Shown here: positions 35,651 to 47,710 of the stretch, piece by piece
Position numbering within the stretch: position 1 is the stretch's first letter
How the letters are laid out: every line of letters starts with the position of its first letter
NCBI RefSeq assembly: GCF_014633365.1
Contig: NC_068340.1
Coordinates: 38,712,328-38,776,327 of the forward strand
From: Diospyros lotus
Taxonomy: Eukaryota; Streptophyta; Magnoliopsida; Ericales; Ebenaceae
Reading direction: 5' to 3'
Length of the DNA stretch: 64,000 nt
Notes under the pieces: generated by a model
What the model saw: the letters and a program-made list of their open reading frames with translations, nothing else
What the model was told of the DNA's origin: nothing
Databases searched by the model: none
Program-made: the position numbers and the translations under genes

Positions 35651-38600
35651 CTTTCAGTTCAAGTCAACTTCCATGCAATCCAACCGCTCCCCTCTATTTC
35701 TTCTCCCAATCTAATCTCATTTAATAATAATAATAATCTTATTATTTGAAATGAAATCTTCTGCATTATTACAACTCCTAAACTACCATTACTACTTAAT
35801 TAAAATATCCTTAATTACTCACACAAGCTACCATTACAACTTAATGACATTTTAGTCAATAGAAAATCAAACTTTGATTATAAATTATAAAAAAATATAT
35901 TCTTCCCTTAATCACGCCATATTACCCTTTTGAAGTAGAAAAATGAAAAATAAAAAAAAAGGAAAGTTACCTTTTCTTGTGGAATATGATAGTTTTGGTC
36001 GGGAAACCCATTCTTCCACCACTTAATGCGATTGTGACATTATTTTTTAGACCCTTTTGTATGCAATCAATATGGCAGTGTTCTTCTAGTAGGCATGTCC
36101 CTTTTATGTTGAGAAATCAAACATTTTCTACTTTATAAAAATATAGTACAACAATTTAATTAAAATTAATTAGGTCACACATAAACGAAAATAAAAAATA
36201 AATTAATATGAAAAGAAATTAAGAAAATGATATTTTCCAAAAAAAAATATTATAAATAATTAAGTGCATCATAGAAAGGTGTGTTGAATTTATTTAATTA
36301 TAAATAATATCCTATATCAAAATGATCTAAATAAATACTAACGCATGCAACATGCTCTAATTAGGTGGTGATCACCTAATTAATATCATCATTGTAGGGA
36401 GAACACTCTTAGGAAATCATCAAAAGGAGGAAAATGGAGTAGGAAATGGTCCACCGACTGGGAATTGTCTAAGTTAAATTGTTCAAAGAGCAATACTTTG
36501 AAAATTTGAGTCAATTGGTTTGCCCTTTGAAGAAGGCAGTCCAAATTGGAGGCCACCCTCCCATGAAGTAGTACTACAAATAACTTTTCAAATATACCAT
36601 TATTATTATGCACGAATTTTAGGCTTCAATATATATTATTGAAAAAACATTCAAGGTGATTATTATCGGGGGGCCAAGTTTAAATGGGGATTAAAGTTTA
36701 AAATTCAGGTATTGTATTTTGACTAAGACTTGGGTGGGTGGTCGTCAATTATGATGTTCAAAAATATCTTGAGAGTGTCATTTTAGTGTTTTCGAAACAT
36801 TAAAAAATGCTAAAAAAAATATTTTTGAATCTTTTTTGTAATTTTAGAAATATTTTGGGTTGTTTCATAATATTAAAAAAATATAAAAAATGTGTTTTTG
36901 ATTCGAAAATGTGTTTCTATTCATGAAAAGATTAGAGACATTTTGGTATTTTTGAAACATTTATGTTTTCAAAACACCAAAAAATGCAAAAAAAAAAAAC
37001 TTCTGAACCCTTTTTGTAATTTCAAAAACATTTTAGGTACCGTTTCATAATATTAAAAAAATATCAAAAACTTGTTTACGATTCAGAATTGTGTTTCCAC
37101 CCACAAAAAAATTTCGTCTCTAACTAATTTTTTTTATTGTTTTTAAAATTTGTTTGAATGCATTATAAAATTTATGTTTATTTTTAAATTGAATAACTAT
37201 TTTTTATATTAAAATTATATTTATAAAAAACTCATATATTTATTTATGCATTTTTCACTTTTTTATTTTAAAAAAAATATTATTTTTTTAATTTCCATTT
37301 TATATCATATTTATTTCTCATTTTCGTTTCCTAACAATTTAAGTTGACAGATATATATATATAAATTAAGTATGGAGTAGTTGACGATACTACTACATAA
37401 ATTTATTAAGAGTTTTCTAGTGTCAAATTATCTCCATAAAATTTAATCTCATAAACAAAAAAAAAAAAAGGGTAAATTGTACAATTAATTCTTGAACTTT
37501 GTATTTCGTACTAAATTAATTATTATATTTTAATTTTTGTCATAATTCAATTTCTCTTTTAATTTTTTATCAAATTATTTTAATCAAAATTAACATAGTA
37601 TACATTAATATAAATCTAAAAATCACTTAATATTATAAAATTAAGATAAACCCCACAATTTTGCTATTTATATTAATACATATCGTATTCATTTTTATTA
37701 ACAGAGTTTGACGAACAATTAAAGAAAGGATTGAATTTAAGATTTTAGTAATGTGATTTTAAGATTTAAAATTTAGAATTAAAGATTTACCTAAAATAAA
37801 GATAATTAAAGAGAGATTTATATTATTGCACACATTATGAGTTACTTGACATTTTAGTGGCGCCGAGAAAAGAGGGAGTGAAAAAGCATCCAAGCAATCA
37901 CGCGCGCTTTTTCATGTAATCAATATGTCACGTGACAATGTTTGAGCGTTGTAAAGGGGAACCGGGTGAAATTGGAAAAGTTAGGACTTATTTGGCAAAT
38001 GCGGGTGAAGATGGCAGAATTAGGCTTTATAACTGTGACTGAATTCCCACCAAACAAACAGACAACAGAGGCAAAACAAATGAAATGAAATGGGTGTCTG
38101 TCTAAAATACGGTAAAATTGGACTAAAATTATTAACAGGGTAACAACAAAAGCAGTAAGAATGATTGATAATAATGGAGGGATTGATTCAAGGTACGTGT
38201 GTGGACACATCCATCCTTTGGGCAAAATGATGAGGCTCCAATCCAATCACCATCACTCCATCGGAGCCGACGGTTGGGATTAGAGGAGGCACCCCACGAA
38301 AGGTGGTGGGCTGTTGGCCGCCTGCTTCCGTTCCCATTTGCCATTTGCGTGTTCCGTTCCTTTCCATTCCTTTCCCTTCCTTTTTAGATTTTATTTATTT
38401 TATTCAGATAAATGTAGAGATCAACATTTAGTTAATTTAATCAGTTATGTAAAAATTTGGTAATTGAATTTAATTATTTTAATTTATATATATATAAATA
38501 ATTGAATTGAACTTTAGAATCAAACTGGAATTTTAAAATATTGATTTAAGAAAAATATTTATTTTAATTCAAAATAACTAATATTAAGAAAATTTAATAA

Positions 38601-38719
38601 GAATAGACATTTTAGTATGTGTTCGAGACATCGACTTACCATCAAAGGCCCAAATAAACATAAAAAATTTATGTAAAAAATTGAATAAAAAATATTATAG
38701 GGTAGAAAGAATAAAATAT
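35651..38719. other. AT-rich intergenic region
   Basis: No gene is supported. It contains the tandem repeat at 36775-37120 and a GC-richer patch at about 38170-38390 without a convincing product. A perfect GTCACGTGAC palindrome lies at about 37927-37936. Confidence 0.5.
36775..37120 (+). repeat. Two degenerate tandem copies of a unit of about 180 bp
   Basis: The order 'GAAACATT...AAAAATGC, then TTTTTTGTAATTT, then GTTTCATAATATTAAAAAAA' occurs twice, starting near 36790 and 36955. Origin unknown. Confidence 0.6.
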
Positions 38720-39992
38720 TATTATGATAATATTACTACTATAATAGTGATATTATTATAATAATTTTAAGATATTATGTACTTATTTATAAATTTATCA
38801 CTTATTTATAGATATATACAAAACATAATTAACTAATATGAATTTATATCTTGATCAGAAGATAAATCACAAAGATAAATCTTTAATTATAAATAAAATT
38901 TAATCACAATCAAATTTGGCATCCCAATTATAGTTAAATTTAAATTTTGAATCATAATTATAACAAATAATTTAATAAATAACCTAAAATTGATTGATAT
39001 TTAAAAAAAAAAAATATTTCTACCAATTATCTAAATTTTGTTAAAAAAATAAATAATAGTGTTAAAACTATTTCATTTAGTTTGAAAATTAAGCTTTAAA
39101 TGCATACCCTAGTTATACTAATATTAAAGAAACCCTCCTATGGAAGAGTTAAGCCCCCTTCCAATAAACTCTTCTTCATAAGGTATTAGTCAATAACTTA
39201 TATCATTAGGCACTCTTGACCGACTTTTAAACTTAGTATAATAAGGAATCACCATAATTCACGGAAACATAACACTTAAACTCGATGTCTCTATTTTTAA
39301 TTAATTTGAGCTTAATTTCTATTAAATTGTCACTTTAATGATATTACTACTATAATGATATTGCTACTATAACAGTAATATTATTGCAATAATTTTATGA
39401 TATTAAGTATCTATTTATAAATCTATCATTCATTTATAGACATATACAAAAAATGATTAACTTGTATAAGTTTATATCCAAATAAAAAATAAGTCATAAA
39501 GATAAATTTTAATAAGCCGTGAAGATAAATTTTTAATTATAGATAAAATTTCAATTATAATCAAATTTAACGTCTCTGTTATAGTTAAATTTAAATTTCA
39601 AGTCATAATTATAACAAATAATTTCGTGAATAACCTAAAATTGATTGATATTTAAAAATATATATATATTTCTACCAATTAGCTAAATTTTGTTAAAAAT
39701 AGAAATAATAGTATTAAAACTATTTCATCTAGTTTGGAAATTAAGCTTTAATGTGCACCCTATTTATACTAATATTAAAGAAACCCTCGTACCAAACTCC
39801 TTTCCAATAAACTCTTCATAAGGTACTAGCCAATAACTTTAGATCGTCAAGTATTCTTGATCCGACTTTCAAACTTTACTTTTAAGTATAATAATAAGGG
39901 AATCATCATAATTCACGGGAATATGACACTTAAACTCGAGGGTTTTTTTTAATTAATTTAAACTTAATTTCTATTAAATTGTCACTTTAAAT
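38720..39992 (+). repeat. Direct duplication of a 0.62-0.65 kb AT-rich unit
   Basis: Unit 1 (about 38720-39335) and unit 2 (about 39343-39992) are colinear along their whole length. Shared landmarks in order are ACTACTATAATAGTGATATT, AACCTAAAATTGATTGATAT, ACTAATATTAAAGAAACCCT, ATAATTCACGG and TTCTATTAAATTGTCACTTT, where both units end. They differ by many substitutions and small indels. No LTR-type ends or primer site were found between them. Confidence 0.8.
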
Positions 39993-40171
39993 CAATTCCA
40001 ACATATATTTTATTAACAAGTTGTAAGAGAGGGATTTACTGATGAGGGTCAATAATTCAAGATGGACAATTACCATCTGGGAGTGAGGATAATTAAGTTA
40101 ATAGTTAAGATTAAACTAATCTGCCCAGCAAAAAAGTCAAAAAGGTAATTAGGAGCCATGGATACAGATTA

Positions 40172-40345
40172 ATGTTCCCATTGGGCAGAGCAGCTCTCAC
40201 TGTCACTGCCATTTGCCTGGCACTTTTGATTAGCTTACAAGTGTTGGGTACAGACATTGCTCCCTGTTCTAAGGAGATTTGTGGAAAAGTGGCTATGCAA
40301 AAGCGGCTAATTTCTCTTGGTTTGGTGGTGGTGTTGTTGGGTTGA
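40172..40345 (+). CDS. Possible small secreted or membrane peptide (57 codons)
   Basis: An ATG-initiated frame of 57 residues in a patch that is GC-richer than its surroundings. The N-terminus looks like a signal peptide (RAALTVTAICLALLISLQVL). Two Cys follow (residues about 32 and 37, APCSKEICGK), then a short basic segment and a hydrophobic C-terminus (LISLGLVVVLLG). I recognise no family. The two hydrophobic ends could be chance in T-rich DNA. There is no further evidence that it is expressed. Confidence 0.25.
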   Translation: MFPLGRAALTVTAICLALLISLQVLGTDIAPCSKEICGKVAMQKRLISLGLVVVLLG

Positions 40346-43327
40346 GTTCATTGGCATTGAATTGATGGTTGGTGTCTTCAAACATTGAAGAGAATATTAA
40401 TTAATAATTAGTGGGTTTTGGCTTTATTAATGGCTTAGTTGGAATAAAACAAGACCTTTAATCATGCATGCCCATGCCCTTGTTTGAGTGTGGGGATGGG
40501 GATTGAGAAAGAAATAAAGGGGGTAAATGAATATTAATGTCCATGCACCTTTTGCTTTTTGCATGTACTTATATATATATATATATATGGCTCGGCATTG
40601 CATTAATTTATGGAGAATATGTAATTATTATTTTTTATATATTAGATAAATTCATCAAGTATGAAATAAAAGAATTAATCCAACGAACTAATCAAAATTT
40701 AATAGTTTATAGATTTATTTCTCTCTTTTGATTTGATAATAGTCAATTAAATAATTGTTCGATCCGAGGAGGAAGAGAGAGAGAGAGCACGACAAATCAT
40801 CAAATCTCAACTATCTTGCCATATAAGGAGAATAGAAGAAAAGAAAAAGAAAACGTGAGAATATTCTTGTTATATTAAATTTTGTAAATAATAATACAAG
40901 AGAGTACGTGATTAGAGTTATAAAGATAATAGAGCACTTTATTAATTTTTAAAATTAGAAATGTCTTTTTTTAATCAAATTTTAAAAATATTAAACATAA
41001 TTGACCTTTAAAACAAATATTATTAGCTTGTATCATAGAGGTGTAGCCTTTTCCTAAAAAGACTATCTTAGACTTAATTAGATGCCGCCATAAGACTCTA
41101 TAAATTAGGTGAAAAACAGGAAGATTGGTTGGTGTTGTCAATGTTTGAGCACCAATCAACAATGGGGAATGAATAGTTAATGAGAATAATAATAGCAAAG
41201 TTAATGAAGTTGGTGTCACACCAAAGGGCTACAACTCTTTGGCAAAGGTCAAAAGGTAATTGATGGCTTTGTTCCCATTAGTCCCAGCAGCTTTCTTTTA
41301 AATCACTTTCAACTCAGCACACTATTACCTAACCAAACCAAACGAAACACCTCCTCCCTATTGTTTTCTTCTTCTTTCACTTTGTAGTGTCACAACATAT
41401 ATTTGTTTTGGGTTAACCTTACCTAGTCTTATATATAGTATAGTACTCGATTGGGAAAAATTACTCTTTATGAAATTAATTTGTAGTATAAGAATTATTA
41501 ACAAAATATTAGGATTGTAATATTTTGATAATTATGAATTTTTATTAAATATGTCTAAACGAGAGATGAATATAAATAATAATAAGTCGAGTTTGAACTA
41601 CTTGAGAGTACATCAATTATTTCGTTCTTATACTTGCGTCTCTCAATTTTTCTCTTTATTTTAGTTGCGTGATCTATTCAACTTTTATTTCCATTTTTAT
41701 TATAGAATGGGTGGGGATGACAACATGTCAATAAATGGGTGGATCCCATTTACCCCTTTAAAGTTAAAATTATTATAAAAAAATATATTTTGAATCATAG
41801 AGATAAAATGTTTTCGAACATTTACTAAAATGAGTCTCAATTATCTATTTTAAATTAAAATAAATTTTAAAATATATAGATTTAAAAAATACACTATAAT
41901 AAAAAAGCTAATTTTAGATAAAAGATATTAATATTAGGATAAGGTTAATTATTGTGTTAAGATGAATAATTAAAATGTAATTTATTTTTAAATAAGGTAC
42001 ACTTATCGCAATTTATTTATAGTTTTTAAATAACTTTATTAATTGATTAAATATCTCAAAATACAAATGCAACTTAACTATTATTTTTAAAATGATAATT
42101 AACATTATTCTAAATATTATAATATAATAATAATAGTTTTATTTTAGGGGCACTAGTGAGTGAGGTCAATTGATTGTCTTTTACTTTTAGTCATTCATCT
42201 TAATCACTCGGCTAATTTCTCTTGATCTCTTGATCATTTGATGACTTTGTATATTTGTGATTTATTTTTATATTTTTTTAAGTTTATATTAATGTATATT
42301 TATAATATAATTTATTAATATACAAATATTTTACTAAAAATCATTCTTAAATATTTAAATAATATTTTTATTTTCATACTCGAAGAATACGTGAATTATG
42401 TACGTGACAAAGGATCGAAGTCGGACATAGGAGAGTGGTTGATTAGACTAAATGAAAGGTTCCTTAATTTACTCCACAAATTAGTGGCGACCAGCCGACC
42501 CATCTCTAATTATATATGATTTATTTATTTTTACGTGCACTTTAATCAAGTTGTGATCCCGCCGACATTTCAACTCTTTGCATCGATAGCTTCGTACTAT
42601 AAAATAATATATATTTGTCATTTCTATGTTCCCCTTTCCCTTCTTGCATGATTACTTATAATAATTCATATTCTATTTCTTCATCTAAAATATTTTTCAG
42701 GTATTTATGAAGACTTAAATTAATAATTAATTATGGTGTGATATGTATTTTTTATTTATTTAATATCACGTATCACACTTTTTTTATCATATATATTTTC
42801 TCCAATCTAACGAGGTTAATTGGATTAGTTGTAATGACGACGCAGCATTATGATTTAGCGATTTGTGTAGTGAAAGGTAGTCGGTATCCGTAAACATTTT
42901 GACACTCAAGTCAATATGTATTTAAAATATCAGAATATTGGTAAGATTTAAAAATAACATATCTTATCTTATGTTCAATCTAATTTATATAAAGATAAAA
43001 ATATTTTATATGTTGTCGACTATTATGAGAGGATGGAAAGTGAAGATACACGATAATGATAGAGATAATACTCAAAGATGTTGGTTGAGGATTATGGGCT
43101 GATAAAATACTAATTTATTTATTATTTTTATAAATTAAATACTAACTTAATTGTTAAAAGACATAAACCTCAAAAACCTAACACTTAATGCTTCGGGGTC
43201 TGGATTTCCACTAACATTAAATCCATAAAGTGGAACGTCTACTCTTTGACAGTGACATTCAGGAAGAAAAATTAAAACTAAACAAAGACAGCAATAATCA
43301 AAATCAGCCAATCAGGGCCGCCCATTT
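40346..43327. other. AT-rich intergenic region, no gene seen
   Basis: Only low-complexity AT sequence, short (TA)n and (GA)n tracts (about 40570-40588 and 40776-40787) and short frames without features. Confidence 0.6.
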
Positions 43328-43593
43328 GACACCGCCTTCTTTGTTCTAAAAGGTGAAATCGCTCACCTTGGTAGTCTCCATCCCGACCCGACAAGAATAT
43401 GAGAGGAGGTTAATCATGGTGACTCAGCCAACCAATAACAGCTAGATCAATGTACACTGCACACAAGAAGCCCCCTCATTTGAGAGATTACTCCCACACT
43501 GCCACCGGTGAGAATCGATCCTGGGTCATTTGTTCCAACTTCACCGCTGCTGACCAACTGAGCTGCCCATGCGGGCAGACACCGCCTTCATTG
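43328..43593 (-). mobile_element. Full-length tRNA-derived SINE with 16-bp target-site duplications
   Basis: The body is 43577-43344 on the minus strand (234 bp). The 5' end holds an A box in GGGCAGCTCAGTTGGTCAG and a B box in GGATCGATTCTC, the spacing of a tRNA-derived Pol III promoter. The 3' part ends in GAGACTACCAAGGTGAGCG and a short T-rich tail. Flanks GACACCGCCTTCTTTG (43328-43343) and GACACCGCCTTCATTG (43578-43593) match at 15 of 16 positions, the hallmark of L1-type retroposition. The related phrase GAGACTACCAAGGT occurs in plant Au-type SINEs as I recall. Confidence 0.88.
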
Positions 43594-45200
43594 CTTATGG
43601 TTTCGTTTGCTTTGGTGTTACATATGAAAATAGTTTCGCCCCACTAATAATTTAATCTATCTACTTTTATATTTTTTATGTAGTTATTTAAATTTTTATT
43701 ATTTTAATTGCATAGATAATATGTTTTTAAATAATTTAATTTTTATACTTTGATTTTTATTTGTATTATAATTTATTTTTTATTATTTCAATTACTTTTA
43801 GATCATATATTTTTTACTCAATTATACACCTCACCAATTCATATTGTAACACACACAAAAAAAAGGCAAATCGAGCGGTTTGTGATTTGGAAATTTGTTT
43901 GAGTAATATTTTAATAACATTTTTTTTAAAAATAAATGATAAAATATAAAAAAAAAGTATGCCTGTGTATATATTATTTCATTTGATACAAATCCCATCT
44001 ATTAATTTTTTGAGTTCAATTCTTAAAGTATCTTATTTTAATAAAAAGTAAAAGATTCATTTGAAATTTTGGGTGCGTTCTGCTGAGTGTATGTTGAACC
44101 ACAAAAACTGCGAAACCAAACTGCACCATGAAATGCAGTGCGATTTCTCCTCACCAAACTAGACCGTGCAGTTTGATTTTATAAAAAAAACTACATATGC
44201 AGTTTGACGTATTTAAAATGTCAAAAATCGACCAAATTGAACTGTGCACATCTCTAACTTTTATATTTTTTGTGTAATTATTTAAATTTTTTGTTATTTT
44301 AATTACACACCTAGATAATATATTTTTAAGTAATCCCTATACTTTATTTTTTTTGTGACAATTTAAATTTTGTGTTATTTCAATCACACTCTTAGATCAT
44401 GTATTTTTAAGTTAATTGCACACCTCCCCAATCCATGGTCCCAATTGAATTTGGTTTTGTTTCAATTGCATTTTTGAGGTGTAAATTTAACTTTAAAATA
44501 CATAATTTATGAATATAATTGAAATAACAAAAAATTCAGATTATTACATGAAAAAAACGTCCAAGTACATGAAGTTAAATTATTCAAAAATACATTATCT
44601 AAAGATATTATTGAAACAACAAAAAGTTATTGTACATAAAATAGTTTTTAATCAAAAATATTTTTCAAAACAAATGTGTAAAATACATTATTTCCACTTA
44701 TTTTACATATAAATGCAAAAACTAGTATCTGTATCCATTTTTTAAATTTCATTTTGGAAAACTTTAAAATGCATGCTAAACATTGGAAATAAGTTAATAG
44801 ATTTTTTTTAACTATATATCACATTACTTAGTTTCGTTAATATACTTAAAAATAGAATAATAATTATAATAAAAATTAAAGTTTAGTAATAATAGTAGTG
44901 ACAACAATTAAAGCAAATGATCATTTTGTTACGAAATACATAATTTAAAAACTTATAAATATATAGATGGGTGCACACATATGTATGTGATAAATATATA
45001 TTCATGAGTTGAGATAAGGTCAAATATATATTTTAACTCATGTATATACATATTTTTTTATTTAGATACTTAAATTTTTTTATTTTAATTACACTACTAA
45101 ATTATATAATTTTGAGTTAATTACACTCTTAAAACTTTTATTGTTTCAATTAGAAAAAAGTTGCAATTGACTCGAAATAGATAATTTAGAGATATAATTA
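43594..45200. other. AT-rich intergenic region, no gene seen
   Basis: Very AT-rich with repeated phrases such as TTTATATTTTTTATGTAGTTATTTAA and relatives (about 43665, 44258, 44340), which suggest old degenerate repeats. Confidence 0.5.
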
Positions 45201-45990
45201 AAATAATAAAAAAATTAAATGATTAAATGATAAAGACATACAAGTGGATAAAATACGTGTTTTGCCGTCCGACAATGACATGGGGAAAACGTTGCAGCAT
45301 AGACGGGCCTGACAAAATCCAAAGTACGGCGGCCGGACGCTCGTCTGAGATCTTAGAGGGGAAGGGCGCGTTTGGTGGTGGAGAAAATTCTGCACCCAAC
45401 CGATCATTAAGATGCATGCATGGCGAGTAGAGTGGGCCTGTGATGGTTGCAACTCTCTGAAATGAGTTTTAATAAGGTGGGAACCCCCACCAAACTTTAA
45501 TTGTTCCTTACCACCCCACTCAGTCCCTCGCATTTCCAATCCTCTCTCTCTCTCTCTCTATCGCTAGCCAAACAAATCGTTGTTGCTGAAATCCACAACG
45601 TTTGATTAATTGGGCCCAGACGATAGAAACCCAAATGCCTCGTCTTCTTCAATTAATGTTATAATTCAAAACTGGTCAGGTTGATGGAGAGGATACAGCA
45701 AAGTTTAATTTTCTAGAGGTTTAATTATACGTTTCTAATGGTTATATATAGATATATATGTCACCTCTGGCCATAATAGTGAGTGTACGTTATCGTTCAC
45801 CTGTTATATAGTAACGATAAATCTCAATGACTAGTTGATTGTTGAACTTATACCTACCATATATATATATATATAAGAAGGCGACTCATCATGCTATATA
45901 TGTACATACGTATATGCCAATCACGTACACGTCATATATTACGTTTTTATCAATCAGATGCATTTTTTATACTTAAGCTTATTAGTTTAA
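45201..45990. other. GC-richer island with (CT)n tract, no recognisable product
   Basis: 45235-45540 is clearly less AT-rich than its surroundings and is followed by a (CT)n tract (45541-45558), a pattern seen in plant promoters and leaders. Frames on both strands (up to 113 codons) show no family features. It may be a remnant of a gene or a non-coding transcript. Confidence 0.3.
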
Positions 45991-46357
45991 CATGTCTCTC
46001 GTTCGCTTGACGATCGATGGAGGATCTCAACGACCGACATTCGTGCTGGGGGCTTCTTGTGATCTCCGTACCTGCTGGTTCATGGCTGGCTGGCTGGCTG
46101 GCAGTCACTGTGCAATAATCACAAACGAAGGCTGGAATTTGAATATATATTGGAATTGGACCACCCTGGGGCTGCAGAATTTGATTAGTTTTAGGGCATG
46201 CAGGGTGGTCCCGAAGGCAGCAGCAGCAACAAGGAGGTTGATAATAATCATAACCAAGGGTTGCAGTTTTCATGGTGGTCCTATGTATCTATATATGATC
46301 CACAATCATAAGCTCTCTTGTGGGAACTGTCATCGGAATCCATCCCGCTGGTATATT

Positions 46358-46530
46358 GGGATTATCACTCTTATGCGGTCCCCTGATGCTTGTGTTCTTG
46401 ATTTCGACAGAGAGAGTAAATCGCATGTGAAGATTTTATCTTACTGCTCAGAGCAAAAAATTGAACCTACGACTTACTGGTACGACTCACAGTTTATCGT
46501 TGCCCAACTATTTGACCTGTGCCCTAGAAA
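46358..46530 (-). mobile_element. tRNA-derived SINE-like element, copy 2 (see 17073-17240)
   Basis: On the minus strand: TCTAGGGCACAGGTCAAAT (A-box region), GTAGGTTCAATTTTT (B-box region) and an end near ACCGCATAAGAGTGATAATC. It is colinear with 17073-17240. It forms the C-terminal part of a spurious 230-codon plus-strand frame. Confidence 0.55.
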
Positions 46531-46584
46531 GAAGGACCTGCGCTATTCGTACAGAAAGGGTTCACAGAACCCCTTCACAGAAGC

Positions 46585-46627
46585 GATATATCGCGAGATT
46601 TTGACATCAAAAAAATCGCGATATATC
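46585..46627. repeat. 12-bp perfect inverted repeat (hairpin)
   Basis: GATATATCGCGA (46585-46596) and TCGCGATATATC (46616-46627) can pair around a 19-nt loop. Confidence 0.85.
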
Positions 46628-46970
46628 ACGATTTGTTCACCCCTCCTCTTTCCCCCTCTTTCTTTCTCTCCCTCTCGTCTGTAACCTTGCCGCCGCCTTG
46701 CCTCCTTGTAGCAGCTGCAACCTCACCGTCTCTCTCCTCGTCGCCTCCTCGCCTCTGCGCCTCGCCGCTTCACCGCTGCAACCTCCAGCAAGCGACGAGG
46801 GCGAGGCACAGAGGCAAGAGAGAGAGAGACAGACAGAAGAGAGGCAAGACGAGAGAGAGATAGAGGAGAGAGCGTGTGTGTGTGTGTGTTGGGTGAAACA
46901 AATTAGGGATAATTTGGTCATTACATAATTCTGTAAAGTTATCTGTACACCCTCTTCTGTACAAATAGCT
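46628..46970. mobile_element. Probable non-autonomous inverted-repeat element related to 58602-59733
   Basis: The left end reads CACGATTTGTTCACCC. The right end has TAAAGTTATCTGTACACCC and TGTACAAATAGC, resembling the right end of the element at 59733. Both have CT-rich interiors with GCCGC and CTTGCCTC phrases. The (TG)n run at 46874-46889 lies inside. Terminal inverted repeats are degenerate and no target-site duplication was found. Confidence 0.4.
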
Positions 46971-47710
46971 TTATTTTGGAAACAATGCGGCTGTATATTT
47001 TACAATACAAAATATATTATATGTATAGTATAAAATATATATTGTATAATAAAAAGAATAATGTGTAACACGAAGAATGATATACCAAAAAAAAAAAAAA
47101 AGGGTAAGTTACATAAAATGTCCATGCCGTTAAATACCCTTATCAGAAATACCTATCATTTTTTTAAATAATTATTCTTTTTGTTTTCGGCCCGTTGGGT
47201 GACCTCTGGCTGCATGGGGCTTGGGCTTCATGCAGTGTCTTCTGAAGCCCAGACCAAAAAGGGCTTCTTAATGGGGCTCTATGTGTTTCTGGGCTGGGCT
47301 TTCTCATGCTCTCAATCTTCCTACTGTATGCCCATCACAAGTCTGCCTTTTTTTTTTTGGATATAATATATGTTGGATTTGGATCTTAAACAATGGTGAG
47401 CTTCACTTAAATTGTAGCTAGAGGGAGAGGGTTGGACCCACACGTAAAAAAAAGAGTAAACAATTTAAATAAAAGTTTATTGTGTGACGTTTGATGATAA
47501 GAGTTTATTTTTTTTAGTTAAAGTTGCTTGAAAAAATTAATTATTGTTTAGAGGTTATAAGTTTAAATTTTGTTAACGTAATTAATTTTTATTTTTAAAT
47601 AAAATATGCTTATATAAAACACAAATAATATATGTGAATCAATCAAAATTTTATAGAAAAAATGCAGCAAGATAATTTTCTTTATATCCCCTCATTGCAA
47701 AATCAAAAGT

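Noticed and set aside
45992..46684. 230-codon plus-strand ORF with an ATG start
   Set aside because: Its second half is the SINE-like copy at 46358-46530 and a hairpin plus CT-rich element sequence. The translation has no domain and reads like a chimera of repeats.
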